From NCBI RefSeq assembly GCF_913773725.1, contig NZ_CAJYGK010000061.1:1-64000 (forward strand): DNA of 64,000 nt, in the 5' to 3' direction. The position numbers were made by a program, and so were the translations under genes. Numbering within the stretch: position 1 is the first letter of the stretch; each line of letters opens with the position of its first letter. The notes beneath the pieces are model-generated. The model made no database searches, had not been told where the DNA came from, and saw nothing but the letters and a program-made list of their open reading frames with translations. Of this stretch, positions 16,999 through 26,575 are shown one piece after another. The stretch comes from an uncultured Aquabacterium sp. (lineage in GTDB: Bacteria > Pseudomonadota > Gammaproteobacteria > Burkholderiales > Burkholderiaceae_C).

Positions 16999-18123
16999 AT
17001 GGCATCCACGCACCTACCCCCCGCTTCTCCCGCCCCCGCCGGCACGGCCAACGTGGCCATCGACCTGGGCGACCGGAGTTACGACATCCTGATCGGCGAG
17101 GGCCTGCTGGACGACCCGGCCACGTTTGCCGGATTGCCCAAGTCCACCAAGGCGCTGATCGTCACCAACACCACGGTGGGCCCCCTCTACACCGCCAGGC
17201 TGCGCGCGGCCATTGCCCCGCTGCACAAGCAGGTGCTCGACATCGAACTGCCCGACGGCGAGCAGTACAAGGACTGGCCGGCGTTGAACCAGGTGTTCAC
17301 CCGCCTGCTGGAAGAAGCCGCCGACCGCAAGACGGTGCTGTACGCACTGGGCGGCGGCGTGATCGGCGACATGACGGGCTTTGCCGCGGCCTGCTACATG
17401 CGCGGCGTGCCCTTTGTGCAGGTGCCCACCACGCTGCTGGCCCAGGTGGATTCGAGCGTGGGCGGCAAGACCGCCATCAACCACCCCGCCGGCAAGAACA
17501 TGATCGGCGCGTTCTACCAGCCGCTGCGTGTGGTGTGCGACATGAGCACGCTCGACACCCTGCCGCAGCGCGAGCTGCTGGCCGGCCTGGCCGAGGTGAT
17601 CAAGTATGGCCCGATTGCCGATGCCGCCTTTCTGGGCTGGCTGGAAAACAACCTGGACGCCCTGCTGGCCCGTGACCGCCAGGCGCTGAAGTACGCGGTG
17701 CAGCGCTCGTGTCAGATCAAGGCCTGGGTGGTGGGCCAGGACGAGAAGGAAGCCGGCCTGCGGGCCATCCTGAACTACGGCCACACCTTCGGCCACGCCA
17801 TCGAGGCGGGGCTGGGCTATGGCGAATGGCTGCACGGCGAGGCCGTGGGCTGCGGCATGGTGATGGCCGCCGACCTGTCGGCCCGCCTGGGCCTGATCGA
17901 CACGGCCACGGCCGACCGCATCATCGCGCTGATCAAACGGGCCGGGCTGCCGACCCGGGGCCCCGATCTGGGCGCCGACCGCTACATCGAACTGATGCAG
18001 GTCGACAAGAAGGCCGAGGGCGGCGAGATCCGCTTCGTGGTGATCGGCCCGCTGGGACAGGCGGGCATGCGCGGGGCGCCGGACGCCCTGGTACGCGATG
18101 TGATTGCCGCCCACACCCGCTGA
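16999..18123 (+). CDS. aroB: 3-dehydroquinate synthase
   Basis: A 374-residue enzyme of the shikimate pathway converting DAHP to 3-dehydroquinate with NAD and a divalent metal. The NAD/substrate core [20 protein letters not shown] and [20 protein letters not shown] is intact, as are the metal ligands in [19 protein letters not shown] and LHGEAV. The N-terminus carries about 15 extra Ala/Pro residues. It is followed after 21 bases by dgt; no aroK lies upstream in this window. Confidence 0.97.
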   Translation: MASTHLPPASPAPAGTANVAIDLGDRSYDILIGEGLLDDPATFAGLPKSTKALIVTNTTVGPLYTARLRAAIAPLHKQVLDIELPDGEQYKDWPALNQVFTRLLEEAADRKTVLYALGGGVIGDMTGFAAACYMRGVPFVQVPTTLLAQVDSSVGGKTAINHPAGKNMIGAFYQPLRVVCDMSTLDTLPQRELLAGLAEVIKYGPIADAAFLGWLENNLDALLARDRQALKYAVQRSCQIKAWVVGQDEKEAGLRAILNYGHTFGHAIEAGLGYGEWLHGEAVGCGMVMAADLSARLGLIDTATADRIIALIKRAGLPTRGPDLGADRYIELMQVDKKAEGGEIRFVVIGPLGQAGMRGAPDALVRDVIAAHTR

Positions 18124-18144
18124 CACCGCCGGAAACGAGACACC

Positions 18145-19272
18145 ATGTGGTTAGCCCCTTACGCCAGTCATCCTGAGCAGACCAAGGGGCGCCGCCACCC
18201 CGAGCCGGCGGCCCCGACGCGCAGCGACTTCCAGCGCGACCGCGACCGCATCGTGCACAGCACGGCGTTCCGGCGGCTGGTCTACAAGACGCAGGTGTTC
18301 CTGAACCACGAGGGCGACCTGTTCCGCACGCGGCTGACGCACTCGCTGGAGGTGGCGCAGCTGGGTCGCTCGGTGGCGCGGTCGCTGGGGCTCAATGAAG
18401 ACCTGGTGGAAGCCATTGCGCTGGCGCATGACCTGGGCCACACGCCGTTCGGCCATGCGGGCCAGGACGCGCTGAATGCCTGCATGCAGGGCCACGGTGG
18501 CTTCGAGCACAACCTGCAGTCGCTGCGGGTGGTGGACAAGCTGGAAGAGCGCTACCTGGGCTACGACGGCCTGAACCTGAGCTTCGAGACGCGGGAGGGC
18601 ATCCTCAAGCACTGCTCGCGCGCCCACGCCGAGGCGCTGGAACTGGCCGAACCCGGCGGCGTCGGGCGGCGCTTCATCAAGGGCCATCAGCCTGGTCTGG
18701 AGGCCCAGTTGTGCAATCTGGCCGACGAGATCGCCTACAACGCGCACGACATCGACGACGGCGTGCGCTCGGGCCTGATCACCATGGAGCAACTGGAAGC
18801 CGTGCCGCTGTTCGTGCGATTCCGAGACGAGACGCTGAGCGAGTTCCCGCACGCCAAGGGCCGGCGCCTGCTGTTCGACACCATCCGCCGGATGCTGTCA
18901 CAGCAGGTGTACGACGTGATCGACGCGACGCGCGCCCAGATTGCCGAGCACCTGCCCGTGAACGCCGACGAAGCCCGCCGCTGCCCGCCGCTGGTGCGGT
19001 TCAGCCCCCACATGCGTGAAGCCAGCACACAGCTCAAGCGCTTCCTGTTCAAGGAGCTGTACCGGCATCCACAGGTCAACGAGATGACGGCCAAGGGCCG
19101 GCGGGTGATCACCGAGCTGTTCCAGGCCTACGTGGCCGATCCGAAGGCGATGCCGGCCGACTATGCGGCGCGGGAAGACCTGCACCGGGCGGTGGCGGAT
19201 TACATCGCGGGGATGACGGATCGGTTTGCGGTGAAGGAGCACGAACGGCTCACGGGGGAGAGTGTGTTTTGA
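18145..19272 (+). CDS. dgt: Deoxyguanosinetriphosphate triphosphohydrolase-like protein
   Basis: A 375-residue HD-domain protein. The metal site is formed by RLTHSLEVAQLGRS, then ALAHDLGHTPFGHAGQDALN and NLADEIAYNAHDIDDG, all conserved in the Dgt-like class that hydrolyses dNTPs to deoxynucleoside and triphosphate. The N-terminus MWLAPYASHPEQTKGRR and RTEFQRDRDRI-like segment (RSDFQRDRDRI) are family hallmarks. The last codon overlaps the first glycosyltransferase gene of the next block (TTGA). Confidence 0.93.
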   Translation: MWLAPYASHPEQTKGRRHPEPAAPTRSDFQRDRDRIVHSTAFRRLVYKTQVFLNHEGDLFRTRLTHSLEVAQLGRSVARSLGLNEDLVEAIALAHDLGHTPFGHAGQDALNACMQGHGGFEHNLQSLRVVDKLEERYLGYDGLNLSFETREGILKHCSRAHAEALELAEPGGVGRRFIKGHQPGLEAQLCNLADEIAYNAHDIDDGVRSGLITMEQLEAVPLFVRFRDETLSEFPHAKGRRLLFDTIRRMLSQQVYDVIDATRAQIAEHLPVNADEARRCPPLVRFSPHMREASTQLKRFLFKELYRHPQVNEMTAKGRRVITELFQAYVADPKAMPADYAAREDLHRAVADYIAGMTDRFAVKEHERLTGESVF

Positions 19273-20318
19273 CGACCACGGCCCCGCCGGATCCGGGCCG
19301 CTACACGGTGGCGCTCGTCATGATCGTGCGCGACGAGGCACGATGCCTGCGCCGGTGCATCGACAGCGTCCGAGCGCACGTTGACCAGATCGTCGTGGTC
19401 GATACCGGGTCGGTCGACGACACGGTTGCCATTGCCCGGTCTGCGGGCGCAGAGGTGTCGCACTTCACCTGGATCAACGATTTCTCCGCCGCGCGTAACG
19501 CAGCGCTGGCGCTCAGCCGATGTGACTGGAACCTCGTGCTGGATGCGGACGAGACCGTCTACAGCGGACATCACATCCTGGACAGCCTAAGGCGCGAACC
19601 GCCACAGTTCATCGGTCGCATCGAGGTGTGCAGCGCCTTCTCCCAGGCGCACGGACAGTCTGCCGTGCAGGAGGCCTCCTCCTGGATCTCTCGCATTCTC
19701 CCGCGGACCGTTCGCTTCGAGGGAACGGTCCACGAACAGGCGGTCAGCGATCTTCCTCGTAAAGACCTGCCCGTGGTCGTCCACCACGACGGATACATGC
19801 CTGAACAGATGCGCGGAAAGCAAGGACGTAACGCGGCGTTGCTGGCTCAAGCGGTTGCCAGCCACCCCGACGATCCATATCTGCTGTACCAACTGGGCAA
19901 GGAGCACGAGGTTCGTGACCGATTCGCAGAGGCGGGGCACGCCTATGAGCAAGCCATGCGGCTGCTCGACAGCGCGTCACCCAGAGAGCCTGGCTGGCGG
20001 CACGATCTGTTGCTACGCCACTTGTTTGTGCTCAAGGCGCTGGGTAGAACCGCTCAGGCACTGGGCGAGGCGGAAAAGGCGATGGCGCACTGGCAAGACT
20101 CGCCCGATTTCTTCTTCGTTCTTGGCGATCTGCTGCTGGAGCACGCGATACAGAATCCCGAAGGCGCGACGGAGATCATCCCCATGGCCAGACAGGCGTG
20201 GCAACGGTGTCTGGAGATTGGAGAAAACCCGCGGCTCGAAGGCGCGGTGAAAGGCCGCGGCAGCCACCTGGCAAGGCATAACCTCGACGCGTTGAGCAAA
20301 ACCCTCCCGGGCCTGTAA
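19269..20318 (+). CDS. GT2 glycosyltransferase with C-terminal TPR-like region
   Basis: A 349-residue protein. The N-terminal GT-A domain has VALVMIVRDEARCLRRCIDS, VVVDTGSVDDT and the metal-binding VLDADE motif (near residue 95). From about residue 190 to the end, helical repeats with LYQLGKEHEVRDRFAEAGHA resemble TPRs. This arrangement is common in bacterial protein or cell-surface glycosyltransferases. The start is TTG 19269, overlapping the dgt stop; the next ATG (19320) would cut into the first strand of the fold. It opens a lower-GC sugar gene block whose probable target is flagellin. Confidence 0.83.
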   Translation: MTTTAPPDPGRYTVALVMIVRDEARCLRRCIDSVRAHVDQIVVVDTGSVDDTVAIARSAGAEVSHFTWINDFSAARNAALALSRCDWNLVLDADETVYSGHHILDSLRREPPQFIGRIEVCSAFSQAHGQSAVQEASSWISRILPRTVRFEGTVHEQAVSDLPRKDLPVVVHHDGYMPEQMRGKQGRNAALLAQAVASHPDDPYLLYQLGKEHEVRDRFAEAGHAYEQAMRLLDSASPREPGWRHDLLLRHLFVLKALGRTAQALGEAEKAMAHWQDSPDFFFVLGDLLLEHAIQNPEGATEIIPMARQAWQRCLEIGENPRLEGAVKGRGSHLARHNLDALSKTLPGL

Positions 20319-20404
20319 AGACGGCCCCGAATTGGCATTAGTCCCGGGGGAATCGGCCTTTCATCCGCGGATCACAAGCCCGTCGGGGTGGAGATCATGG
20401 CGGC

Positions 20405-21799
20405 ATGAACGCTGCTGCACCGTCCGCCCATCCCCGCCCTGCCCTGATCGTGGTGAGTGGCGGCGGTGTTCGGCCGGATGCCGGCCCCCCGGAAGAAGGA
20501 TCTCGCCTCCTTCATCTGCTGGACGCGCTTCCCCCAGCGAGCAGGGTCCTGGAAATCGGGGGCCGCGAAACCCGGCTTTCGTCGCAGTACACGGCACGCC
20601 ACCCCCATGCCGAATGGATGCGCATCGCACCGGCATCGCTTGCGCAGAGCGCGCCCACGCAGCCGTTCGACCTGATTGTCATTGACCGGCTCGATGAGCT
20701 GCACGATCCCGTTTCAGCCCTCGAGGCGCTCGCGCCACTCGTGAAAGCCGAAGGCGAGTTGTATGCATCGGTCTCGAACAAGGCAACGCTGTCCAGCATG
20801 GCCCGCCTGATCGAGGGCGACCTTTCTTCGGGTGTTGCCGCATACCACGGCAGCGCCTTCACGCTGGACCAGGCCCTTCCCCGCTGGCACTCTCCCTCCA
20901 CCGTTTTCAAGCTGATGCTTGACGCGGGCTGGACGCCTCACGTGGTCCATTGCGAGGCTGCATCCGAGCCTGATGCCAGATTGGCCTCGGCCGCCAGAGC
21001 CATGGGCGAAGCACTCGGCGTTCCCCAAGGCGTGGTCGACAAGATCCACAGGACGGAGAGCTTCGTTGTCCGGGGAAGACGTCAGTTCGAAGAACCTGTG
21101 CAGGTCTCGTATGAAGCTGTCTTCGACGTGCTCGTCCCCACCAACAAAGAGCAGCAGTTGCGTGTGAATGTCGAGCAGTCTCCCGGACTGAGCGAGGTGG
21201 CCGCACGCATCATCTCCTATCGTGGCGCGGCCACACCCGCGGAGGCGCTGGAGGGGGCACAAGCCTGTCTGCAGCGCGACTGGGTGCTGCTCTGCCATCA
21301 GGACGTCTACTTCCCAAGGCACTTCGGTCACCGTCTCAATGCCCTGCTGAGCAGCATCCCTGAAGAGGAAAGGGCCAGAACCCTGATCGGCTTTGTCGGC
21401 ATGGGAGTGAATCGTTCGACGGAAGCGCCCGAACCGGCAGGGTTTGTGGTCGACCGGCTTCACACCGCAGACCATCCGGAGTCGGATGCGGCCATTTCGA
21501 TCGACGAACTCGCGATCGTCGTGGCACGCGACTCCCTTCACCGGATCGACCCCCGGATAGGCTGGCACCTGTGGGCGACCGATCTGTGCCTTACGGCGAT
21601 CTGCGAGCACCGCGTATTCCCACGCATCGTGCGCATGCCTGTGTTCCACAACAGCCAGACAGGCTGGCATCTGCCCGACGCGTTCGTCGAGTCGGCGGCC
21701 TATCTGCTGGAGAAGTTTCCTGCATTCACCACGATTCACTCGCTCTGCGGGCAGCTCGACAAGGCCTTCGTGAATCAGCATCGAAAGGCCAAGACATGA
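20405..21799 (+). CDS. Fusion of a SAM-methyltransferase-like domain and a StrF-type glycosyltransferase domain
   Basis: A 464-residue two-domain protein. Residues about 35-225 resemble a class I methyltransferase (ASRVLEIGGRETRLSS as motif I, FDLIVIDRLDELHDPVSALE in the place of motif IV), though the glycine motif is poor and it may be inactive. Residues about 230-455 match the StrF-type GT2-like domain: FDVLVPTNKEQQL, DWVLLCHQDVYFP (the conserved HQDV) and FVGMGVN. The stop overlaps the following glycosyltransferase start (ATGA). It is probably part of glycan assembly on flagellin. Confidence 0.72.
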   Translation: MNAAAPSAHPRPALIVVSGGGVRPDAGPPEEGSRLLHLLDALPPASRVLEIGGRETRLSSQYTARHPHAEWMRIAPASLAQSAPTQPFDLIVIDRLDELHDPVSALEALAPLVKAEGELYASVSNKATLSSMARLIEGDLSSGVAAYHGSAFTLDQALPRWHSPSTVFKLMLDAGWTPHVVHCEAASEPDARLASAARAMGEALGVPQGVVDKIHRTESFVVRGRRQFEEPVQVSYEAVFDVLVPTNKEQQLRVNVEQSPGLSEVAARIISYRGAATPAEALEGAQACLQRDWVLLCHQDVYFPRHFGHRLNALLSSIPEEERARTLIGFVGMGVNRSTEAPEPAGFVVDRLHTADHPESDAAISIDELAIVVARDSLHRIDPRIGWHLWATDLCLTAICEHRVFPRIVRMPVFHNSQTGWHLPDAFVESAAYLLEKFPAFTTIHSLCGQLDKAFVNQHRKAKT

Positions 21800-22803
21800 G
21801 CCACATCACCACCCTCATCCCGGCCTACAAGAAGGAGCACCTGGGGGCCGTCTTTCTGGGTCTGCGCAGACAAAGTTTCAAGGACTTTGAGGTCATCCTG
21901 TCCGATGACAGCCCGGATGACGCCATCACGCACCTGATTCGCAGTGGTCACTGGGCCAGACTGACGGACGGGCTTCGTCTGACTGTGGTCAGAGGCCCCA
22001 AGAATGCAAGACGGAATCACGAGCAACTGCTCGATCTGTGGGGTGAACGCTCTCCCCTGGTTCACTTCCACCTCGACGACGACATCATCTATCCCGAGTT
22101 CTACAGGCAGCATGTCAACGCGCACCTGCTCGCCCCATGCTGTGCATCGGTCAGCCAGCGGTGGCTCAGCCATGACGACGGGGTGCCCGCATGGACGCTC
22201 CCTCTTCCGGACCTGATCACGCAATGCGAAGGTCATTTGCTGCAACTGGATCGACAGGAGCTGTTCGCGAGCACTGTCGCCGTTTGCCAGAACTGGCTTG
22301 GCGAGCTGTCCAACATGGTCTTTTCCTTGGAAGGCGCCAGAGCCTACCCTCGCCCGCCCGCTCATGACCTGAGCTACTACGCCTTGCTCGACATCGGTGC
22401 CTTGCTGTCAGCCAGCGCCAGTGCACCCGTGACATACATACGAGAGTACCTTGGCGTATTTCGCCAGAACGCGGGGCAGACCACCCACGACATGGCTCGC
22501 CCCACTCATGGCGGGCGGGTGGGCTTCCTCGCCTGGGTCACCTATGCGCTTGCAGCATGGCGTGATGGCCTCATCGAAGGACCCGCTGCAGCGGCAGCCA
22601 TCGGCGTCGCAACAAAAAGAATCCTGCAGCACTTTGCCGACGACACCCAGATGGCCGCCTTCTTCTCCATCCTGGAAACACAGGCCGGCTCCATGGAAGA
22701 GCTCTATCTGGCGTATCGGCCCTTCTGGCTGAAGCTGCTCGACAGCCACCCCGGAACTGCTCATCACGTTGTGACCGAGTTCCGCTCGCCCATTCCCGCG
22801 TGA
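21796..22803 (+). CDS. GT2 family glycosyltransferase
   Basis: A 335-residue GT-A glycosyltransferase. It begins with ITTLIPAYKKEHLGAVFLGL, followed by VILSDDSPDDA and the DxD motif HFHLDDDIIYPEFY (near residue 95). The middle and C-terminal parts are less typical, so acceptor and donor are unknown. It overlaps the preceding gene by four bases and is followed by the aminotransferase gene, placing it inside the same coupled operon. Confidence 0.82.
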   Translation: MSHITTLIPAYKKEHLGAVFLGLRRQSFKDFEVILSDDSPDDAITHLIRSGHWARLTDGLRLTVVRGPKNARRNHEQLLDLWGERSPLVHFHLDDDIIYPEFYRQHVNAHLLAPCCASVSQRWLSHDDGVPAWTLPLPDLITQCEGHLLQLDRQELFASTVAVCQNWLGELSNMVFSLEGARAYPRPPAHDLSYYALLDIGALLSASASAPVTYIREYLGVFRQNAGQTTHDMARPTHGGRVGFLAWVTYALAAWRDGLIEGPAAAAAIGVATKRILQHFADDTQMAAFFSILETQAGSMEELYLAYRPFWLKLLDSHPGTAHHVVTEFRSPIPA

Positions 22804-22811
22804 GGTTCCCC

Positions 22812-24002
22812 ATGAGCTCCCCCCGCCCACCCGTGTATGTCACCCAGCCGGACCTCCCGCCTTTCGAGGAGTTCGTTCCATATCTGCGCGAGATCTGGGA
22901 CAGCCGCATTCTGACCAACGGTGGCCCGTTCCACCAAAGGCTGGAAGCCGAACTGGCGGACTACCTCGGGGTTCCCTACATCTCCCTTTTCACGAACGCG
23001 ACCGTGGCACTGGTGACGGCGCTCCAGGCACTGCGCATTCAGGGGGAGGTGATCACCACGCCTTACTCGTTTGTCGCGACCGCCCATTCCCTGCTGTGGA
23101 ACGGGATCAAGCCGGTCTTCGTCGACATCGACGAGCGCACGTTCAACCTCGATCCCGAGAAGATCGAGGCGGCGATCACCCCGTCCACGACAGCCATCCT
23201 TCCCACCCACTGCTATGGCCGGCCTTGTGATGTCGCGGCCATTCGGCGCATCGCGGATGACTACAACCTGAAAGTCATCTATGACGCCGCACACGCCTTC
23301 GGTGTACGGCAGAACGGCCAGAGCATCCTCCGGCACGGAGACCTCTCCGTGATCAGCTTCCACGCCACCAAGGTCTTCAACACCTTCGAGGGGGGGGCCA
23401 TCGTGAGCCCGGACGCCAGGACGAAGCAGCACATAGACCATCTGAAGAACTTCGGCTTCGTGAACGAAACGACGGTCGTGGCGGCAGGCATCAACGGAAA
23501 GATGAGCGAGTTCAACGCAGCGCTGGGTCTGCTCCAGCTCAAGCACGTGGACAGCGCCATCGGAAAGCGTCGCTCGCTCGATGCCCTCTATCGTCACGCG
23601 CTGAAAGACATCCCCGGCATCACGGTGCCCGAATGCGACACGAGCGCAGAGGCCAATCACTCGTATTTTCCAATCCTGGTCGAGCCCTCGTACGCGATAA
23701 GCCGCGACGATCTCTATGCACGACTGCGGGCATCTGGATTCCACGGAAGACGCTACTTCTTCCCGCTCATCTCCGAGTTCCCGATGTACCGAGGTCTGCC
23801 ATCCTCTTCGAACTCGAACCTTCCCGTTGCCAAGAGCGTCTCCTCGAAGGTGATCTGTCTTCCTCTGTACCCGTCCATGGAAGAGTCCGTGGTCCACGGG
23901 ATCACGAAGATCATCCGCGAATGCGGCTGTCCCACGTCTCCTTCCGACGTGCCGGGCTTGCAAGACGTGTCCCCTGTGGGATTGGCAACAACGTCGATCT
24001 GA
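22812..24002 (+). CDS. DegT/DnrJ/EryC1/StrS-family nucleotide-sugar aminotransferase
   Basis: A 396-residue PLP enzyme that transfers an amino group to a keto-sugar nucleotide. The PLP lysine is K187 in SFHATKVFNTFEGGAI, with D158 in YDAAHAFGV stacking on the cofactor; GVPYISLFTNATVALVTAL and VITTPYSFVATAHS are family motifs. The closest named relatives by pattern are 4-aminotransferases such as ArnB/VioA/FdtB types. The start is ATG 22812 (GAGG six bases upstream). No dehydratase or nucleotidyltransferase accompanies it, so the keto-sugar must be made by genes elsewhere. Confidence 0.9.
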   Translation: MSSPRPPVYVTQPDLPPFEEFVPYLREIWDSRILTNGGPFHQRLEAELADYLGVPYISLFTNATVALVTALQALRIQGEVITTPYSFVATAHSLLWNGIKPVFVDIDERTFNLDPEKIEAAITPSTTAILPTHCYGRPCDVAAIRRIADDYNLKVIYDAAHAFGVRQNGQSILRHGDLSVISFHATKVFNTFEGGAIVSPDARTKQHIDHLKNFGFVNETTVVAAGINGKMSEFNAALGLLQLKHVDSAIGKRRSLDALYRHALKDIPGITVPECDTSAEANHSYFPILVEPSYAISRDDLYARLRASGFHGRRYFFPLISEFPMYRGLPSSSNSNLPVAKSVSSKVICLPLYPSMEESVVHGITKIIRECGCPTSPSDVPGLQDVSPVGLATTSI

Positions 24003-24018
24003 TCGACTGGAGAACATC

Positions 24019-24786
24019 ATGGCCTTCTGTTGCATCTGCCGAGCTCACGTCAGTGAATGGCTTCCCCACCCGAACCGCGACAAGCGCAGCCCGCTCATGG
24101 CGATGCTGGGTACCGTAGGGTCGAACCTCACGCGCTACGGCTGCCCTGCATGTCACTGCAACGATCGCTTGCGTCACCTCTGGTTGTACATGGACAAGAC
24201 CGGGCTGGCGACACGTCTGGCCGGCTCGGATGTTCTGCATCTTGCGCCTGAACCGGGACTGGAACGCATCATTGCGGACCTGGAGCCCGCGACATACGTG
24301 CGAGGGGACCTCAATCCGACGCAGCCGGGCCACCAGCGGCTTGATGTCGAATCACTTCCCTTCGCCGATGAAACATTTGATCTGGCGATCTGCAATCATG
24401 TCCTGGAGCACGTGAACAGTCCCATGCGGGCATTGCACGAGCTGTTCAGATGCCTGCGTCCAGGGGGTCTGTTGATCGCCCAGACACCTTTTGCTCCGGC
24501 CATGCACAACACGTTGGAGCTCCACGAACGCCCCGACCCCCAGACCGCCCACCTCCTGTTCGGGCAGGAAGACCATGTTCGGCTGTTCGGTGGTGACATC
24601 ACACGCTATTTCCATGCGGCCGGCTTTGAAGGCGAGTTGCTGCAACACACGACGTTGCTGCCCGACTTCTCGCCGACCGAGTACGGCTGTAACGAGCATG
24701 AGCCGTTCTTCGTATTCTGGAAGCCAGCCACACACGCTGCAGAACGAGCCAATCGGACTGCAGGTGAAGCGGCGACGGTCTGCTGA
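24019..24786 (+). CDS. SAM-dependent methyltransferase with N-terminal Cys cluster
   Basis: A 255-residue class I methyltransferase. The N-terminal 55 residues hold Cys pairs (FCCICRAHV and YGCPACHCNDR) that could bind zinc. The catalytic half has VLHLAPEPGLERII as motif I, LDVESLPFADETFDLAICNHVLEHV as motif IV and LFRCLRPGGLLI as the post-methylation strand, all of the Methyltransf_11 type. Lying between the aminotransferase and two acyltransferases, it probably methylates the amino sugar or its acyl group. Confidence 0.83.
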   Translation: MAFCCICRAHVSEWLPHPNRDKRSPLMAMLGTVGSNLTRYGCPACHCNDRLRHLWLYMDKTGLATRLAGSDVLHLAPEPGLERIIADLEPATYVRGDLNPTQPGHQRLDVESLPFADETFDLAICNHVLEHVNSPMRALHELFRCLRPGGLLIAQTPFAPAMHNTLELHERPDPQTAHLLFGQEDHVRLFGGDITRYFHAAGFEGELLQHTTLLPDFSPTEYGCNEHEPFFVFWKPATHAAERANRTAGEAATVC

Positions 24787-24800
24787 TCGGCGGCACGGCC

Positions 24801-25766
24801 ATGTCCAGACATCAGCTCAACCGCCAGCAGATCGAAGACGCGCTGCGCTCCCTGGGCATAGCGTACGAGGCGAGATGGGGGAGCGACCCGATTCAGGTTC
24901 ACTTCTGCAGCTACTTCGCACAAGAGCGCAACGGCTTCTACTTCTGGGAAGCGCAGAACGCCGAGCACCCGGTCTTCGCACATGCTGACATCATTGTCCT
25001 TGCATCGCGCGAGTGGCCCGGCAGCGAGCTCATCGGCGACGTGATCCTGGTGGAACACCCACAAGCGGTGTACTACATGCTGATGCGGCACTTCCTCGAT
25101 GAGCCAGCTTCGGCAACGCCAGCGATCCACCCAACGGCCATCATCGCGCCCAGTGCCAGCATCGGCAGGAACGCCGTGATCGGCCCCTATTGCGTCATTG
25201 AGGACGATTGCGTCATCGGTGATCAGGCGAAGCTTGACTCCCATGTGGTGGTCAAGAAAGGCAGCGTCATCGGACATCGAACCCACATCGAGTCGCATTC
25301 GACAATCGGCGCAACCGGGGTTGCATGGGTCTGGTATGAAGGCCAGCGCATCCGGCAGCCCCAGATTGGCGGCGCCGTCGTCGGAGACGACTGCTTTCTC
25401 GGAACGGACATCACGATCGTCCGGGGTTCCATCAATGAAGTCACCTCGCTGGGTCGCGGGTGCGTGCTGGCACATGGCACCAAGATCGGTCATGGATGCC
25501 GTGTTGGCGAAGATGTTCACTTCGCCAACAACGTCTCCATCGCAGGCAACTGCACCATCGGGGACCGGGCCTTCCTCAGCGCCGCCAGCGTGCTTCGCCC
25601 ACGCATCAGCCTGGCCCGAGGCGTGGTGGTTGGCGCGGGAGCCGTTGTGACCAGGAACGTGAATGAAGAGTTCGTTGTCGTCTCCGGTGTACCAGCCAGA
25701 AGGATGGACATCAAGGAGCATCATGCGGGGGTCCCCCGCCTGTCGGGGGCTCACCCCAATCGCTGA
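24801..25766 (+). CDS. Left-handed beta-helix acyltransferase (LpxD-like)
   Basis: A 321-residue protein with an N-terminal alpha/beta domain (about residues 1-105) and hexapeptide repeats from about 108 to 300 (IHPTAIIAPSASIGRNAVIG and many further [IV]G turns). KIGHGCRVGEDVHFANNVSI matches the segment of LpxD that holds the catalytic His. The architecture is that of UDP-sugar N-acyltransferases. In this context it most likely N-acylates the amino sugar made by the DegT aminotransferase rather than lipid A, since no lpx genes are near. Confidence 0.8.
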   Translation: MSRHQLNRQQIEDALRSLGIAYEARWGSDPIQVHFCSYFAQERNGFYFWEAQNAEHPVFAHADIIVLASREWPGSELIGDVILVEHPQAVYYMLMRHFLDEPASATPAIHPTAIIAPSASIGRNAVIGPYCVIEDDCVIGDQAKLDSHVVVKKGSVIGHRTHIESHSTIGATGVAWVWYEGQRIRQPQIGGAVVGDDCFLGTDITIVRGSINEVTSLGRGCVLAHGTKIGHGCRVGEDVHFANNVSIAGNCTIGDRAFLSAASVLRPRISLARGVVVGAGAVVTRNVNEEFVVVSGVPARRMDIKEHHAGVPRLSGAHPNR

Positions 25767-25778
25767 AGGAGCTACATC

Positions 25779-26423
25779 ATGAGCTACACCGGATCGATCA
25801 TCTCGGAATCCGCGAGCATCGGACACAACGTCCGAATCGGTCGCTTCTGCATCGTCGAAGACGGTGTAAGCCTCGCGGATGACGTCATCCTGGAGGACTA
25901 CGCGATGGTGCTCGCAGGCAGCAGGATCGGCCCACGAACCCGGATCGGCACCTACACGAAGGTAGGGAAAAGCGTTGTGATCGGAAGCGACTGCTCCTTC
26001 ACATCGTTCTGCGAGATCCGGGACCGGTGCAAGCTCGGCGATCGCGTTCTGATGGGAAGCCGGGGCACCTTGTCCGCTGGAACGGTTGTGGAAGACGATG
26101 TCGTCATGAAGTACGCATTCGTCGTGACAGACACCCCGGACCTGCAGAAGAACGATGAGAAGATTGTCGGCCATCTGAAGCGTGGCTCCCGATTTGGCGC
26201 GAGTGTGGTCATCATGCCGGGCGTCACGGTCGGAGTGAACGCAGAGATCGGCGCTTGCTCTCAGGTCCGCAAGAATGTCCCTGACAACGAGGTCTGGTTC
26301 GGCATTCCTGCCAAGTTCTATCGCACGACGCAGCTGGGCAACACGGATGCACAAGTCCCATTGCCGGTGATGATCGGCCAGGCGATGCAGCAGCACCAGC
26401 ATGAGACTGGCCAGGTTCAGTGA
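25779..26423 (+). CDS. Hexapeptide-repeat acyltransferase
   Basis: A 214-residue left-handed beta-helix protein: repeats such as IISESASIGHNVRIGRFCIV and ILEDYAMVLAGSRIGPRTRIG, then a loop (PDLQKNDEKIVGHLKRGSRF) and a second repeat block VVIMPGVTVGVNAEIGACS. This is the shape of sugar N- or O-acetyltransferases (WbbJ/PglD-like). It has a good GGAG ribosome site (AGGAGCTACATC before ATG) and ends the plus-strand sugar operon just before a strong terminator. Confidence 0.82.
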   Translation: MSYTGSIISESASIGHNVRIGRFCIVEDGVSLADDVILEDYAMVLAGSRIGPRTRIGTYTKVGKSVVIGSDCSFTSFCEIRDRCKLGDRVLMGSRGTLSAGTVVEDDVVMKYAFVVTDTPDLQKNDEKIVGHLKRGSRFGASVVIMPGVTVGVNAEIGACSQVRKNVPDNEVWFGIPAKFYRTTQLGNTDAQVPLPVMIGQAMQQHQHETGQVQ

Positions 26424-26449
26424 CGAGATCACACGCTGCTCAGCGAAAC

Positions 26450-26487
26450 GAGGCCCCGATCAGGATCAAGTGCCTGATCGGGGCCTC
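26450..26487. terminator. Strong bidirectional terminator between convergent sugar operons
   Basis: A perfect 15-bp GC-rich inverted repeat (stems 26450-26464 and 26473-26487, 8-base loop) is followed by TTT on the plus strand and by GTTT on the minus strand. It separates the plus-strand sugar operon from the convergent methyltransferase gene. Confidence 0.9.
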
Positions 26488-26575
26488 TTTGATTCTGGCT
26501 CGCTCTCTGGGCTAACGGGTCAGGGCTGCTGGTTCGAGACTTCAGGCAGAGCGACCACAGTCGCCCTGTCGACCA

